Shown piece by piece: positions 44,223 to 53,862 of a stretch of 64,000 nt of DNA. Below the pieces are notes generated by a model, which had not been told where the DNA came from, ran no database searches, and saw only the letters and a list, made by a program, of their open reading frames with translations. This DNA comes from Pseudomonas sp. KUIN-1 (GTDB lineage Bacteria > Pseudomonadota > Gammaproteobacteria > Pseudomonadales > Pseudomonadaceae), in assembly GCF_009176725.1 (NCBI RefSeq), contig NZ_AP020337.1, positions 1,488,001 through 1,552,000 of the forward strand, read 5' to 3'. A program made the translations under genes and the position numbers. Within the stretch, counting starts at the first letter, position 1, and each line of letters begins with the position of its first letter.

Positions 44223-46588
44223 CGCCAGATCAAATGCGTGACGCCTCGCTGTTCGAACTGTTCACGCTGGAAGCCGATGCGCAGACCCAGGTACTGAGTG
44301 CCGGCCTGCTGGCACTCGAACGTAACCCGACCCAGGCGGATCAGCTGGAAGCCTGCATGCGTGCCGCTCATTCGCTCAAGGGCGCAGCGCGGATTGTCGG
44401 CGTCGATTTCGGTGTGAGCGTTGCGCATGTGATGGAAGATTGTCTGGTCAGCGCGCAGGAAGGGCGTCTGCTGCTTCAGGCCGAGCATATCGATGCGCTG
44501 CTGTCGGGGACCGACCTGTTGATGCGTATCGCCACGCCTGGCGGCGACAGCGTTGGTCAGCCTGATATCGACAGTTATGTCGAAAGGCTCAATACGTTGC
44601 TGGCTTCCGGTGCTGGCGCGGCGCGAACGGTCAGTACGCCACTGCCGGACCCGGCCTCGGACGCTTTACTCGCCAGCGCGATGCTGCAGTTCGAGACGCC
44701 CAGCGCGGCAGTTGTGCCGGAGTCTGTGCCCGAGCCCTTGGCCGCAGACTTGCCTGCGTCGGCCAATCCGGCCGCCATGCCGGCTGCGGAACCTGAAGCA
44801 CCGTTCACGCCATTGCGTGAACGGCGTGTGGCCGAAGGTGGCGAGCGCGTGTTGCGAGTCACCGCCGAGCGCCTCAACGGGCTGCTGGACATGTCCAGCA
44901 AATCGCTGGTCGAGACTCAGCGACTCAAACCGCTGCTGGCCGGTATGCAGCGGCTCAAGCGTCTGCAAAGCAGCAGTGATCGTGCGCTTGAAGTGCTGGG
45001 CGCCAGCTTCGGCGAGGAAGGTCCTTCGGCTGATGTGCAAAAAGCCCTGGAAGACGCGCGTAGCCTCTTGTCCCAGGCGCAGCAGGTGTTGGTCCGGCAC
45101 ACTGCCGAGCTGGATGAATTCGGCTGGCAGTCGGCGCAACGTGCGCAGCTGTTATACGACACGGCACTGGCCTGCCGGATGCGACCTTTCGCCGACGTGC
45201 TGAACGGCCAGGCGCGCATGGTTCGCGACCTGGGGCGTGAACTGGGCAAACAGGTCCGCTTGCAGATCGAAGGCGAGAAGACGCAGGTCGATCGCGATGT
45301 GCTGGAAAAGCTCGATGCGCCACTGACTCACCTGCTGCGCAACGCCGTGGACCACGGCATCGAATCGCCCGAGAAGCGCGTGGCGTCCGGCAAGGACCCT
45401 GAAGGTCTGATTCGTCTGCAGGCCTCGCATCAGGCGGGCTTGCTGGTCGTCGAGTTGAGCGATGACGGTGGCGGCGTGGACCTTGAACGTGTGCGCCAGA
45501 GCATCATCGACCGCAAGCTCTCGCCCGCCGAGACCGCTGCGCAGTTGAGCGAGGAGGAACTGCTGAGTTTTCTGTTCCTGCCGGGCTTCAGCATGCGCGA
45601 CAAGGTCACGCAGATTTCCGGCCGTGGTGTTGGTCTTGACGCCGTGCAGCACATGGTTCGCCAGATGCACGGCAGCGTCGAGCTGCAGCAATGGGCAGGC
45701 GAGGGCAGTCGCTTCAGAATAGAAATGCCGCTGACGCTTTCAGTGGTACGCAGCCTGGTCGTGGAAGTGGGCGGTGAAGCCTATGCCTTTCCGCTGGCGC
45801 ATATCGAGCGCATGCGCGACCTGCAGCCTGACGATATTCTGCAACTGGAAGGGCGTCAGCACTTCTGGGATGAAGAGCGGCATGTCGGTCTGGTTTCGGC
45901 CAGCCAGCTGTTGAACCGGCCACCCGCGCAGAAGGCCGGAGAAACGCTCAAGGTCGTGGTGATTCGCGAGCGCGATGCGGTTTATGGCGTGGCCGTCGAA
46001 CGCTTCATCGGCGAGCGTACGCTGGTGGTGATGCCGCTCGATGCGCGCCTTGGCAAGGTCCAGGACGTGTCGGCAGGGGCCTTGCTCGACGACGGTTCAG
46101 TGGTGTTGATCATCGATGTCGAAGATATGCTGCGCTCGGTGGAAAAACTCCTGAATACCGGCCGTCTGGAGCGCATCGACCGGCGCGCTCGTCAGGCAGA
46201 TCAGGTGTCACGCAAACGCGTGCTGGTCGTCGATGATTCTTTGACCGTTCGCGAGCTGGAACGCAAGCTGCTGGTCAGTCGCGGTTACGAAGTATCGGTG
46301 GCCGTGGACGGAATGGATGGCTGGAATGCCCTGCGCGCCGAGGACTTCGACCTGCTGATCACCGACATCGACATGCCGCGTATGGACGGTATCGAACTGG
46401 TGACCCTGTTGCGCCGCGATACCCGCTTGCAGTCCTTGCCGGTCATGGTCGTGTCCTACAAGGACCGTGAAGAAGACCGGCGTCGCGGCCTGGACGCCGG
46501 CGCCGATTATTACCTGGCCAAGGCCAGTTTCCACGATGATGCCTTGCTCGACGCTGTCGTCGAATTGATAGGAGACGCGCAAGGATGA
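44219..46588 (+). CDS. wspE: CheA-type hybrid kinase WspE
   Basis: A 789-residue CheA-like kinase with an added receiver. Order: Hpt domain with phospho-His near 51 in MRAAHSLKGAARIVG; a Pro/Ala linker; dimerisation helices; HATPase (LLRNAVDHGIESPEKR, ISGRGVGLDAVQ); CheW-like domain (VEVGGEAYAFPLAHIERMRD); and a C-terminal receiver (VLVVDDSLTVRELERKLLVS, D in LLITDIDMPRMDG). It phosphorylates WspR and WspF. The start at 44219 overlaps the wspD stop (ATGA region). All catalytic residues are present. Confidence 0.95.
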   Translation: MTPDQMRDASLFELFTLEADAQTQVLSAGLLALERNPTQADQLEACMRAAHSLKGAARIVGVDFGVSVAHVMEDCLVSAQEGRLLLQAEHIDALLSGTDLLMRIATPGGDSVGQPDIDSYVERLNTLLASGAGAARTVSTPLPDPASDALLASAMLQFETPSAAVVPESVPEPLAADLPASANPAAMPAAEPEAPFTPLRERRVAEGGERVLRVTAERLNGLLDMSSKSLVETQRLKPLLAGMQRLKRLQSSSDRALEVLGASFGEEGPSADVQKALEDARSLLSQAQQVLVRHTAELDEFGWQSAQRAQLLYDTALACRMRPFADVLNGQARMVRDLGRELGKQVRLQIEGEKTQVDRDVLEKLDAPLTHLLRNAVDHGIESPEKRVASGKDPEGLIRLQASHQAGLLVVELSDDGGGVDLERVRQSIIDRKLSPAETAAQLSEEELLSFLFLPGFSMRDKVTQISGRGVGLDAVQHMVRQMHGSVELQQWAGEGSRFRIEMPLTLSVVRSLVVEVGGEAYAFPLAHIERMRDLQPDDILQLEGRQHFWDEERHVGLVSASQLLNRPPAQKAGETLKVVVIRERDAVYGVAVERFIGERTLVVMPLDARLGKVQDVSAGALLDDGSVVLIIDVEDMLRSVEKLLNTGRLERIDRRARQADQVSRKRVLVVDDSLTVRELERKLLVSRGYEVSVAVDGMDGWNALRAEDFDLLITDIDMPRMDGIELVTLLRRDTRLQSLPVMVVSYKDREEDRRRGLDAGADYYLAKASFHDDALLDAVVELIGDAQG

Positions 46589-47595
46589 AGATTGCCATCG
46601 TCAACGATATGCCCATGGCCATCGAAGCCCTGCGTCGTGCGCTGGCCTTCGAGCCCGCGCATCAGATCATCTGGGTGGCGTCCAATGGTGCCGACGCCGT
46701 GCAGCGTTGCGTCGAGCAGACCCCGGACCTGATCCTGATGGACCTGATCATGCCGGTGATGGATGGCGTGGAAGCCACGCGCCGGATCATGGCCGAAACA
46801 CCTTGCGCCATCGTCATCGTGACCGTCGACCACGAGCAGAACATGCGCCGCGTGTTCGAAGCGATGGGGCACGGCGCGCTGGATGTGGTGGACACGCCGG
46901 CCATTGGTGGTCCCAATCCAAAAGAGGCGGCGGCGCCCCTGCTGCGCAAGATCCTCAATATCGACTGGCTGATCGGCCAGCGTGTCGGCCTCGAACGGGT
47001 CGCGGCTACACCGCGCGCCGCGCCCTCGAGACGTGATCGGCTCGTGGCGATCGGCTCCTCGGCAGGCGGGCCTGCCGCGCTGGAGATTCTGCTCAAGGCG
47101 CTTCCGGTGAGCTTTCCTGCAGCGATCGTCCTTGTGCAGCACGTCGATCAGGTCTTCGCCGCCGGTATGGCCGACTGGTTGAGTTCCGCCTCCGGCCTGC
47201 CGGTACGTCTGGCAAGGGAAGGCGAAACGCCACAGCCGGGTGTGGTGTTGCTGGCAGGCACCAATCATCATATCCGCTTGCTCAAGGACGGCACGCTGGC
47301 GTACACGGCGGAGCCGGTGAATGAAGTTTACAGGCCCTCGATTGATGTGTTTTTCGAGAGCGTAACCCGTTATTGGAGTGGCGAGGCGATCGGCGTTCTG
47401 CTGACCGGGATGGGGCGCGACGGTGCACAGGGACTCAAGGCCATGCGTGAGCGGGGGTTTCTGACCATCGCTCAGGATCAGGCCAGTTCTGCTGTGTATG
47501 GCATGCCCAAGGCCGCCGCAGCCATCGATGCTGCCGTGGAAATCCGTCCGTTGCCCGCCATAGCACCTCGCTTGATCGAGGTATTTACTCAATGA
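46585..47595 (+). CDS. wspF: CheB-type receptor methylesterase WspF
   Basis: A 336-residue protein: receiver (D in LILMDLIMPVMDG) and CheB methylesterase with the catalytic triad Ser in AIGSSAGGPAALE, His in VLVQHVDQ and Asp in GMGRDGAQG. It demethylates WspA and damps the pathway; wspF mutants are classical wrinkly, high c-di-GMP variants. The frame here is intact with no lesion, so the strain is wild type at this locus. It overlaps wspE by four bases. Confidence 0.95.
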   Translation: MKIAIVNDMPMAIEALRRALAFEPAHQIIWVASNGADAVQRCVEQTPDLILMDLIMPVMDGVEATRRIMAETPCAIVIVTVDHEQNMRRVFEAMGHGALDVVDTPAIGGPNPKEAAAPLLRKILNIDWLIGQRVGLERVAATPRAAPSRRDRLVAIGSSAGGPAALEILLKALPVSFPAAIVLVQHVDQVFAAGMADWLSSASGLPVRLAREGETPQPGVVLLAGTNHHIRLLKDGTLAYTAEPVNEVYRPSIDVFFESVTRYWSGEAIGVLLTGMGRDGAQGLKAMRERGFLTIAQDQASSAVYGMPKAAAAIDAAVEIRPLPAIAPRLIEVFTQ

Positions 47596-47640
47596 CTGCT
47601 CTGCTGAACCCAGCGGCAGTCGGCGATCAGGAGAAAGATC

Positions 47641-48645
47641 ATGAATGACCTGCAAACGGATGAGCTCAAGACACCGGATGAAAACAGCGCAATGGTGCTT
47701 CTGGTGGATGATCAGGCCATGATTGGTGAAGCCGTACGGCGCGGCCTGGCCGGCCATGAGTCTATCGACTTTCATTTTTGTGCCGACCCGCATCAGGCGA
47801 TTGCCCAGGCCGTGCAGATCAAGCCGACGGTGATTCTGCAGGACCTGGTGATGCCGGGCCTCGACGGGCTGACGCTGGTTCGCGAGTACCGCAGCAACCC
47901 GCTGACCCGCGATATCCCGATCATCGTGCTGTCCACCAAGGAAGACCCGCTGATCAAGAGCGCGGCGTTCACGGCCGGGGCCAACGACTATCTGGTCAAG
48001 CTGCCGGACAACATCGAGCTGGTGGCGCGCATTCGCTATCACTCGCGCTCGTACATGACACTGCTGCAGCGCGATGAAGCCTACCGCGCGCTGCGCGTCA
48101 GCCAGCAACAACTGCTCGATACCAATCTGGTTTTGCAGCGCCTGATGAATTCAGACGGCCTCACGGGGCTGTCGAATCGCCGCCATTTCGACGAGTATCT
48201 GGAACTGGAGTGGCGCCGGGCAATTCGCGAGCAGTCCCAGTTGTCGTTGCTGATGATCGATGTCGACTACTTCAAGCCCTACAACGATAACTTCGGGCAT
48301 CTGGAGGGCGACGAGGCCCTGCGTCAGGTCGCCAAGGCCATTCGTAACAGTTGCAGTCGCCCGTCGGACTTGCCGGCTCGCTACGGCGGCGAGGAGTTCG
48401 CCATGGTCCTGCCCAACACCTCACCGGGCGGGGCGCGTCTGCTGGCTGAAAAACTGCGCCAGAGCGTTTCAGGCATGAATATTCCGCACATTGCGCCAGC
48501 GCCGGGCTCCAGCCTGACCGTGAGTATCGGTGTGGCGACCATGACGCCACAGCTCGGAATGCCCAGCCGTCAGCTGATTCTGGATGCCGACAAGGGGCTT
48601 TATCAGGCCAAGAACAACGGTCGCAATCAGGTCGCAGCGGGCTGA
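47641..48645 (+). CDS. wspR: Response regulator diguanylate cyclase WspR
   Basis: A 334-residue protein: receiver ([16 protein letters not shown] near 70 in [13 protein letters not shown]), a helical stalk and a GGDEF domain with active [10 protein letters not shown]. The product-inhibition I-site RxxD is present as RPSD five residues before GGEEF. It makes c-di-GMP when phosphorylated, promoting clustering and biofilm. It is the last wsp gene, 45 bases after wspF with AGGAGA upstream. Confidence 0.95.
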   Translation: MNDLQTDELKTPDENSAMVLLVDDQAMIGEAVRRGLAGHESIDFHFCADPHQAIAQAVQIKPTVILQDLVMPGLDGLTLVREYRSNPLTRDIPIIVLSTKEDPLIKSAAFTAGANDYLVKLPDNIELVARIRYHSRSYMTLLQRDEAYRALRVSQQQLLDTNLVLQRLMNSDGLTGLSNRRHFDEYLELEWRRAIREQSQLSLLMIDVDYFKPYNDNFGHLEGDEALRQVAKAIRNSCSRPSDLPARYGGEEFAMVLPNTSPGGARLLAEKLRQSVSGMNIPHIAPAPGSSLTVSIGVATMTPQLGMPSRQLILDADKGLYQAKNNGRNQVAAG

Positions 48646-48762
48646 CGCCGGCTGCGATCGGTAAAATAGGCCTCACAACGCCTGCCCGACGGGCTGCTTT
48701 CGTGGCCTTGCCTGGGGTATACTCGTCGGCTTTGAAAATTTCGCCTGCGAGTGCTGCCTACC

Positions 48763-49858
48763 ATGGAAATCAACCCGATCCTAAACAGCATCAAGGATTT
48801 GTCCGAGCGCTCCGAAACCATTCGGGGGTATCTTTGACTACGATCACAAACATGATCGTCTGACCGAAGTCAACCGCGAGCTCGAAGATCCAAACGTCTG
48901 GAACAACCCGGCCTACGCTCAGGAACTGGGGCGCGAGCGCTCCCTGCTGGCGCAGATCGTCGAAACCCTGGACGAAATGTCCTCGGGTCTGGCCGATGCC
49001 AAAGACCTGTTGCTGATGTCTGCCGAAGAAGAAGACCAGGCTGCCGTCGATGACGTCGCTGCCGAAGTCGAGCGCCTGCGCGAATCGCTGGAAAAGCTCG
49101 AATTCCGTCGCATGTTCAGCGGCGACATGGACCCCAACAACGCCTACCTGGACATCCAGGCCGGCTCCGGCGGTACCGAAGCGCAGGACTGGGCGAACAT
49201 CCTGCTGCGCATGTACCTGCGCTGGGCCGACAAGCGCGGTTTCGACGCCACCATCATGGAACTGTCCGCCGGTGAAGTCGCCGGTATCAAGGGCGCTACC
49301 GTGCACATCAAGGGCGAGTACGCCTTCGGCTGGCTGCGCACCGAGATCGGCGTCCACCGTCTGGTGCGCAAGAGCCCGTTCGACTCGGGCAACCGTCGCC
49401 ACACCTCGTTCTCGGCCGTGTTCGTTTCGCCGGAAATCGATGACAACATCGAAATCGACATCAACCCGGCGGACCTGCGCATCGACACCTACCGCTCCTC
49501 CGGTGCCGGTGGTCAGCACGTAAACACCACTGACTCGGCGGTGCGTATCACCCACGTTCCGACCAATACCGTGGTCAGCTGCCAGAACGAGCGTTCCCAG
49601 CATGCGAACAAGGACACCGCCATGAAAATGCTGCGGGCCCGTTTGTATGAGCAGGAAGTGCAGAAGCGCAACGCGGCGTCCCAGGCGCTCGAAGACACCA
49701 AGTCCGATATCGGCTGGGGTCACCAGATTCGCTCCTACGTACTGGACGCCTCGCGTATCAAGGACCTGCGGACCAACATCGAACGCAGCGACTGCGACAA
49801 GGTGCTTGATGGCGATATCGACGAATACCTGATCGCGAGCCTCAAGCAAGGGCTGTAA
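48763..49858 (+). CDS. prfB: Peptide chain release factor 2, made by programmed +1 frameshift
   Basis: The zero frame runs 24 codons from ATG 48763 to an in-frame TGA at 48835-48837. The site reads CTTTGAC, with CGGGGG just upstream serving as an internal Shine-Dalgarno, exactly the RF2 autoregulatory shift site. Slipping +1 continues at 48836 ([15 protein letters not shown]) to the stop at 49858, giving 364 residues. The released protein has SPFDSG (stop codon recognition for UGA/UAA) and GGQ ([15 protein letters not shown]) for peptide release. When RF2 is low, the TGA is read poorly and shifting rises. It precedes lysS by 69 bases, the usual order. Confidence 0.96.
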
Positions 49859-49927
49859 ACCGTCAGCCAACACCTCAAGTCCCTCGTCGCCAGGCGAGGG
49901 CGAACCTGTGATGGAATATTTAAAGAC

Positions 49928-51430
49928 ATGAGCGACCAACAACTCGACCCGCAAGCCCTGCAACAGGAAGAAAACACCCTGATCGCCTTGCGCAAGGAAA
50001 AGCTTGCTGCAGGCCGTGCCAAGGGTCAGGCCTTCCCCAATGACTTCCGCCGCGACAGCTACTGCAATGACCTGCAGAAGCAGTACGTCGACAAGACCAA
50101 GGAAGAACTGGCAGAGGCAGCGATTCCGGTCAAGGTTGCCGGTCGCATCATGCTCAACCGTGGCTCGTTCATGGTGATCCAGGACATGACCGGGCGCATC
50201 CAGGTCTATGTCAACCGCAAGACCCTGCCCGAAGAAACCCTGGCCGAGGTGAAAACCTGGGACCTGGGCGACATCATCGCCGCCGAAGGTACCCTGGCAC
50301 GCTCCGGCAAGGGCGACCTGTACGTCGAGATGACCAGCGTTCGCCTGCTGACCAAGTCCTTGCGTCCGCTGCCCGACAAGCACCACGGCCTGACCGACAC
50401 CGAACAGCGCTACCGTCAGCGTTACGTCGACCTGATCGTCAACGAGGAAGTGCGTGAGACCTTCCGCGTGCGTTCGCAGGTCATCGCTCACATCCGCAGC
50501 TTCCTGATGAAGCGCGACTTCCTCGAAGTCGAAACGCCGATGCTGCAGACCATTCCGGGCGGCGCGGCGGCCAAGCCGTTCGAAACCCACCACAACGCGC
50601 TGGACATGGAAATGTTCCTGCGTATCGCCCCGGAGCTGTACCTCAAGCGTCTGGTGGTCGGTGGTTTCGAGAAGGTCTTCGAGATCAATCGCAACTTCCG
50701 TAACGAAGGTGTTTCGACCCGGCACAACCCCGAGTTCACCATGCTCGAGTTCTACCAGGCCTACGCCGATTACGAAGACAACATGGACCTCACCGAGGAA
50801 CTGTTCCGCGAACTGGCGCAACTGGTTCTGGGCAGCACCGATGTGCCTTATGGCGACAAGGTGTTCCACTTCGGCGAACCGTTCGTGCGCCTGTCGGTGT
50901 TCGACTCGATCCTCAAGTACAACCCTGAGCTGACCGTTGCCGACCTGCAGGACATCGACAAGGCGCGCGCCATTGCGAAAAAGGCCGGTGCCAAGGTGCT
51001 GGGCTTCGAAGGCCTGGGCAAATTGCAGGTGATGATTTTCGAAGAGCTGGTCGAGCACAAGCTGGAACAGCCGCACTTCATCACCCAGTACCCGTTTGAA
51101 GTGTCGCCGCTGGCGCGTCGCAACGACGAAAACCCGAACGTCACCGACCGTTTCGAGCTGTTCATCGGTGGTCGCGAAATCGCCAATGCCTACTCCGAGC
51201 TCAACGACGCCGAAGATCAGGCCGAACGCTTCCAGGCTCAGGTGGCCGACAAGGATGCCGGTGACGACGAAGCCATGCACTACGACGCCGACTTCGTTCG
51301 TGCGCTGGAGTACGGCATGCCGCCGACGGCAGGCGAGGGGATCGGTATCGATCGGTTGGTGATGTTGCTCACCGACTCGCCGTCGATTCGCGACGTGATC
51401 CTCTTCCCGCACATGCGCCCGCAAGCGTAA
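49928..51430 (+). CDS. lysS: Lysyl-tRNA synthetase, class II
   Basis: A 500-residue class IIb synthetase: OB-fold anticodon-binding domain ([20 protein letters not shown]), motif 1 region ([21 protein letters not shown]), motif 2 ([20 protein letters not shown]) and motif 3 ([20 protein letters not shown], ending HMRPQ). It charges tRNA-Lys. It is transcribed with prfB and closed by a strong terminator. Confidence 0.96.
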   Translation: MSDQQLDPQALQQEENTLIALRKEKLAAGRAKGQAFPNDFRRDSYCNDLQKQYVDKTKEELAEAAIPVKVAGRIMLNRGSFMVIQDMTGRIQVYVNRKTLPEETLAEVKTWDLGDIIAAEGTLARSGKGDLYVEMTSVRLLTKSLRPLPDKHHGLTDTEQRYRQRYVDLIVNEEVRETFRVRSQVIAHIRSFLMKRDFLEVETPMLQTIPGGAAAKPFETHHNALDMEMFLRIAPELYLKRLVVGGFEKVFEINRNFRNEGVSTRHNPEFTMLEFYQAYADYEDNMDLTEELFRELAQLVLGSTDVPYGDKVFHFGEPFVRLSVFDSILKYNPELTVADLQDIDKARAIAKKAGAKVLGFEGLGKLQVMIFEELVEHKLEQPHFITQYPFEVSPLARRNDENPNVTDRFELFIGGREIANAYSELNDAEDQAERFQAQVADKDAGDDEAMHYDADFVRALEYGMPPTAGEGIGIDRLVMLLTDSPSIRDVILFPHMRPQA

Positions 51431-51442
51431 CCAGTGGAAAAA

Positions 51443-51470
51443 CAGCCGCCTTCAATGGGCGGCTTTTTTT
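51443..51470 (+). terminator. Intrinsic terminator after lysS
   Basis: AGCCGCC / GGCGGCT stem with a seven-to-eight-base loop and a run of eight Ts, 13 bases after the lysS stop. Confidence 0.85.
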
Positions 51471-51521
51471 TAAGTGTTTTTCAGATCGACTCATTTCAGA
51501 GCGACTTATAAGGAAGCTGTC

Positions 51522-52247
51522 GTGACGATTGCCAGAGAAGGGGCCGCCGGAGTAGCCAGCGCGGTGGCCAAAAGTGTCAAGTATCAGGGCCGCAAGGCTG
51601 CGCGTGAGGGCAGTGAGCAACGCAGGCAGGTCATTCTCGATGCCGCCATGCGTATCGTGGTGCGTGACGGCGTACGCGCCGTTCGCCATCGCGCAGTGGC
51701 CGCCGAAGCCAGTGTGCCGCTGTCGGCAACCACCTATTACTTCAAGGACATCGATGATCTGTTGACCGATGCCTTCGCCCAGTATGTACAGCGTAGCGCT
51801 GATTATCTGGCGCGGCTGTGGCAAAACACCGAAGGTATTCTGCGCGAGATGATGAACCGCAGTTCCGGGAGTCCGACCGACCGTTTTCGTCTGGCGGACG
51901 ACATTGCGCGTATGGTGATGGAGCATATCCGTCATCAGTTGCTGACCCGGCGTGACTATCTGATTGCCGAGCAGGCGTTCTACCATGAAGCACTGATCAA
52001 CCCGCGCCTGACGCCATTGGTCATGGCCCATCAGGAAATTTTGCTGCAGGGCAGTTGTCAGTTCTTCCAGGTAATCGGCTCCCTGCATCCCTATCAGGAT
52101 GCTCAGGTGTTGACGGGGCTTATCCGGCGCATTGAGTATCAAGGCCTGCTTCACGGGCCGCAGCGTCAGGCGGACGAAGAAATGCTCTGTATCCTGACCC
52201 GGCAGATGCGTCTGGTCCTGGGCACCCCGCAGCCGGTTCGAGGGTGA
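51522..52247 (+). CDS. TetR/AcrR family transcriptional regulator
   Basis: A 241-residue repressor-type protein with an N-terminal extension of about 40 residues before the helix-turn-helix (RRQVILDAAMRIVVRDGVRA, VRHRAVAAEASVPLSATTYY) and a helical ligand-binding domain after it. The ligand is unknown. It starts with GTG at 51522 behind AAGGA; the open frame is longer by 16 codons without support. It is followed by a QEGLA-motif gene on the same strand. A perfect palindrome suited to TetR proteins exists at 56559, but a link is unproven. Confidence 0.88.
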   Translation: MTIAREGAAGVASAVAKSVKYQGRKAAREGSEQRRQVILDAAMRIVVRDGVRAVRHRAVAAEASVPLSATTYYFKDIDDLLTDAFAQYVQRSADYLARLWQNTEGILREMMNRSSGSPTDRFRLADDIARMVMEHIRHQLLTRRDYLIAEQAFYHEALINPRLTPLVMAHQEILLQGSCQFFQVIGSLHPYQDAQVLTGLIRRIEYQGLLHGPQRQADEEMLCILTRQMRLVLGTPQPVRG

Positions 52248-52381
52248 CTATACTGCTGCGCGGGTGTCGCGGATCGGCCATTCAGACGGCTTGACGATCC
52301 TGCCAGTTTCGATATTTACCAGCGATGGCGTGTTGTTCCGCGCCGCCAAGCAGTAGCGTGACAACCAGCCAAGGAGTACCG

Positions 52382-53659
52382 GTGGACGAGTATCAACAGA
52401 CTATTCGTGCTTTATCGGATCGGATCGTCGTTGCACAGACGCCGATTCGCATTCTGGATGCAGTTAAATGGGATGAGAACGTCCGCAAGGAGTTTCTGGC
52501 CGCCAAGGGCAAGGCGCTGCCTGCCGTGGACCGCGCCTATTACGAAAACCGTCCGCTGGGTTTCGACTCTTCGGCCTTGAAGCAAGAGTTCCAGAACATC
52601 GAGCGGGACGTGACGCGTCAACTGGGTCAGTTCAACCCGGTCGGGCAGATCATGCGCCGCATGTGCCGTGAGTACCGCATGGTGGTGCGTATGCTTGAAG
52701 CGCGCGGCACGTCCGACTTCGGGCTGATTTCTCAGGAGCTGTACGGCGCGGCATCCGATGCCTTTCATGCGGGTGATCCGACGCTGGCCGATCTTGGCTT
52801 GATGCTCTCTGATTACCTGAACAACATTGCCGGGCGCGGCGACCTGAAGGACGAGCCGAAAACGCTCACCGCCAAAGACGCCGTTTCGCTGCTGCAATCG
52901 CGTTTGAACCGCGTGTTCGGTGAGGCCGAGGAGACCATCCGGGTTTTCGAATCCGACGGGATCGTCGCCGATGCGGCTGCGGGTGCCGACTACATCAAGA
53001 TCCGCACCGACGCGATGTTCAACGAACGCGATGTACGCGCGCTGGAAGTGCACGAAGGGCTGGTGCACGTGGGCACCACGCTGAACGGGCAAAACCAGCC
53101 GATCTGTACGTTCCTGTCCAAAGGCCCGCCATCCTCGACGGTGACGCAGGAAGGCCTGGCGATTCTCATGGAAGTCATCGCCTTTGCATCCTATCCCAGC
53201 CGCCTGCGCAAGCTGACCAATCGCACGCGGGCCATTCACATGGCCGAGCAGGGCGCTGATTTTCTCCAGGTGTTCGAGTTCTATCGCGAGCAGGGCTTCG
53301 GCATGTCCGAGAGCTACGGCAATGCCAGTCGCGTTTTCCGCGGCTCGGTGCCCAACGGCCTGCCGTTCACCAAGGACCTGTCCTACCTGAAAGGCTTCAT
53401 CATGGTCTACAACTACATTCAGCTCGCCGTGCGCAAGGGCAAGCTCGAACAGGTGCCGCTGCTGTTCTGCGGCAAGACCACCCTGGAAGACATGCGTACC
53501 CTGCGTCAACTGGTGGACGAAGGGCTGGTGGTTGCACCCAAGTACCTGCCCGAGCAGTTCCGTGACATGAACGCCCTGTCGGCCTGGATGTGCTTCTCCA
53601 ACTTCCTCAACCACCTGAGCCTGGACCGTATCGAAGCGGATTACTCGAATATTTTGTAG
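52382..53659 (+). CDS. QEGLA-motif protein (flavohemoglobin expression-modulating type, DUF1704 putative peptidase)
   Basis: A 425-residue protein with DUF1704 features: ALEVHEGLVHVGTTLNGQ (HExxxH-like zinc motif) and TVTQEGLAILMEVIAF, the QEGLA signature that gives the family its name. The arrangement suggests a gluzincin-like metallopeptidase, but no substrate is known; the flavohemoglobin label comes from an automated family name and should not be read as function. It starts at GTG 52382 (AAGGAGTACCG before it). It follows the TetR gene by 134 bases, so the regulator may control it. Confidence 0.82.
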   Translation: MDEYQQTIRALSDRIVVAQTPIRILDAVKWDENVRKEFLAAKGKALPAVDRAYYENRPLGFDSSALKQEFQNIERDVTRQLGQFNPVGQIMRRMCREYRMVVRMLEARGTSDFGLISQELYGAASDAFHAGDPTLADLGLMLSDYLNNIAGRGDLKDEPKTLTAKDAVSLLQSRLNRVFGEAEETIRVFESDGIVADAAAGADYIKIRTDAMFNERDVRALEVHEGLVHVGTTLNGQNQPICTFLSKGPPSSTVTQEGLAILMEVIAFASYPSRLRKLTNRTRAIHMAEQGADFLQVFEFYREQGFGMSESYGNASRVFRGSVPNGLPFTKDLSYLKGFIMVYNYIQLAVRKGKLEQVPLLFCGKTTLEDMRTLRQLVDEGLVVAPKYLPEQFRDMNALSAWMCFSNFLNHLSLDRIEADYSNIL

Positions 53660-53708
53660 GCAGCGATCTTCGCTGTACGCCAGCCTGTTTTTGACTCTGG
53701 CCGAAGGC

Positions 53709-53733
53709 CGTAGGAGCGAACTTGTTCGCGAAG
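53709..53733. repeat. Single REP element
   Basis: CGTAGGAGCGAACTTGTTCG followed by CGAAG repeats the core of the 1013-1961 array, 50 bases after the QEGLA gene. Unlike in the array, no inverted partner is clear within 100 bases. Confidence 0.8.
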
Positions 53734-53862
53734 GAGAGGTACATTCTCCGAAAGCTCATGATTATGCCTATCGGCGAATGCTCGCGGAACATGGGAACGA
53801 GAATCTGAGTCTCGCGCCAGCACGGCAGTGATGTGGCGATGAAAACAACAAGGAGCCCTCAT

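Noticed and set aside
46510..48111. 533-residue minus-strand open frame across wspF and wspR
   Set aside because: Antisense shadow of wsp genes with His/Arg/Gln-rich nonsense composition and no domain.
48791..51424. 877-residue minus-strand open frame across prfB and lysS
   Set aside because: Antisense of two confidently identified genes. Long open antisense frames are expected from GC-rich third positions.
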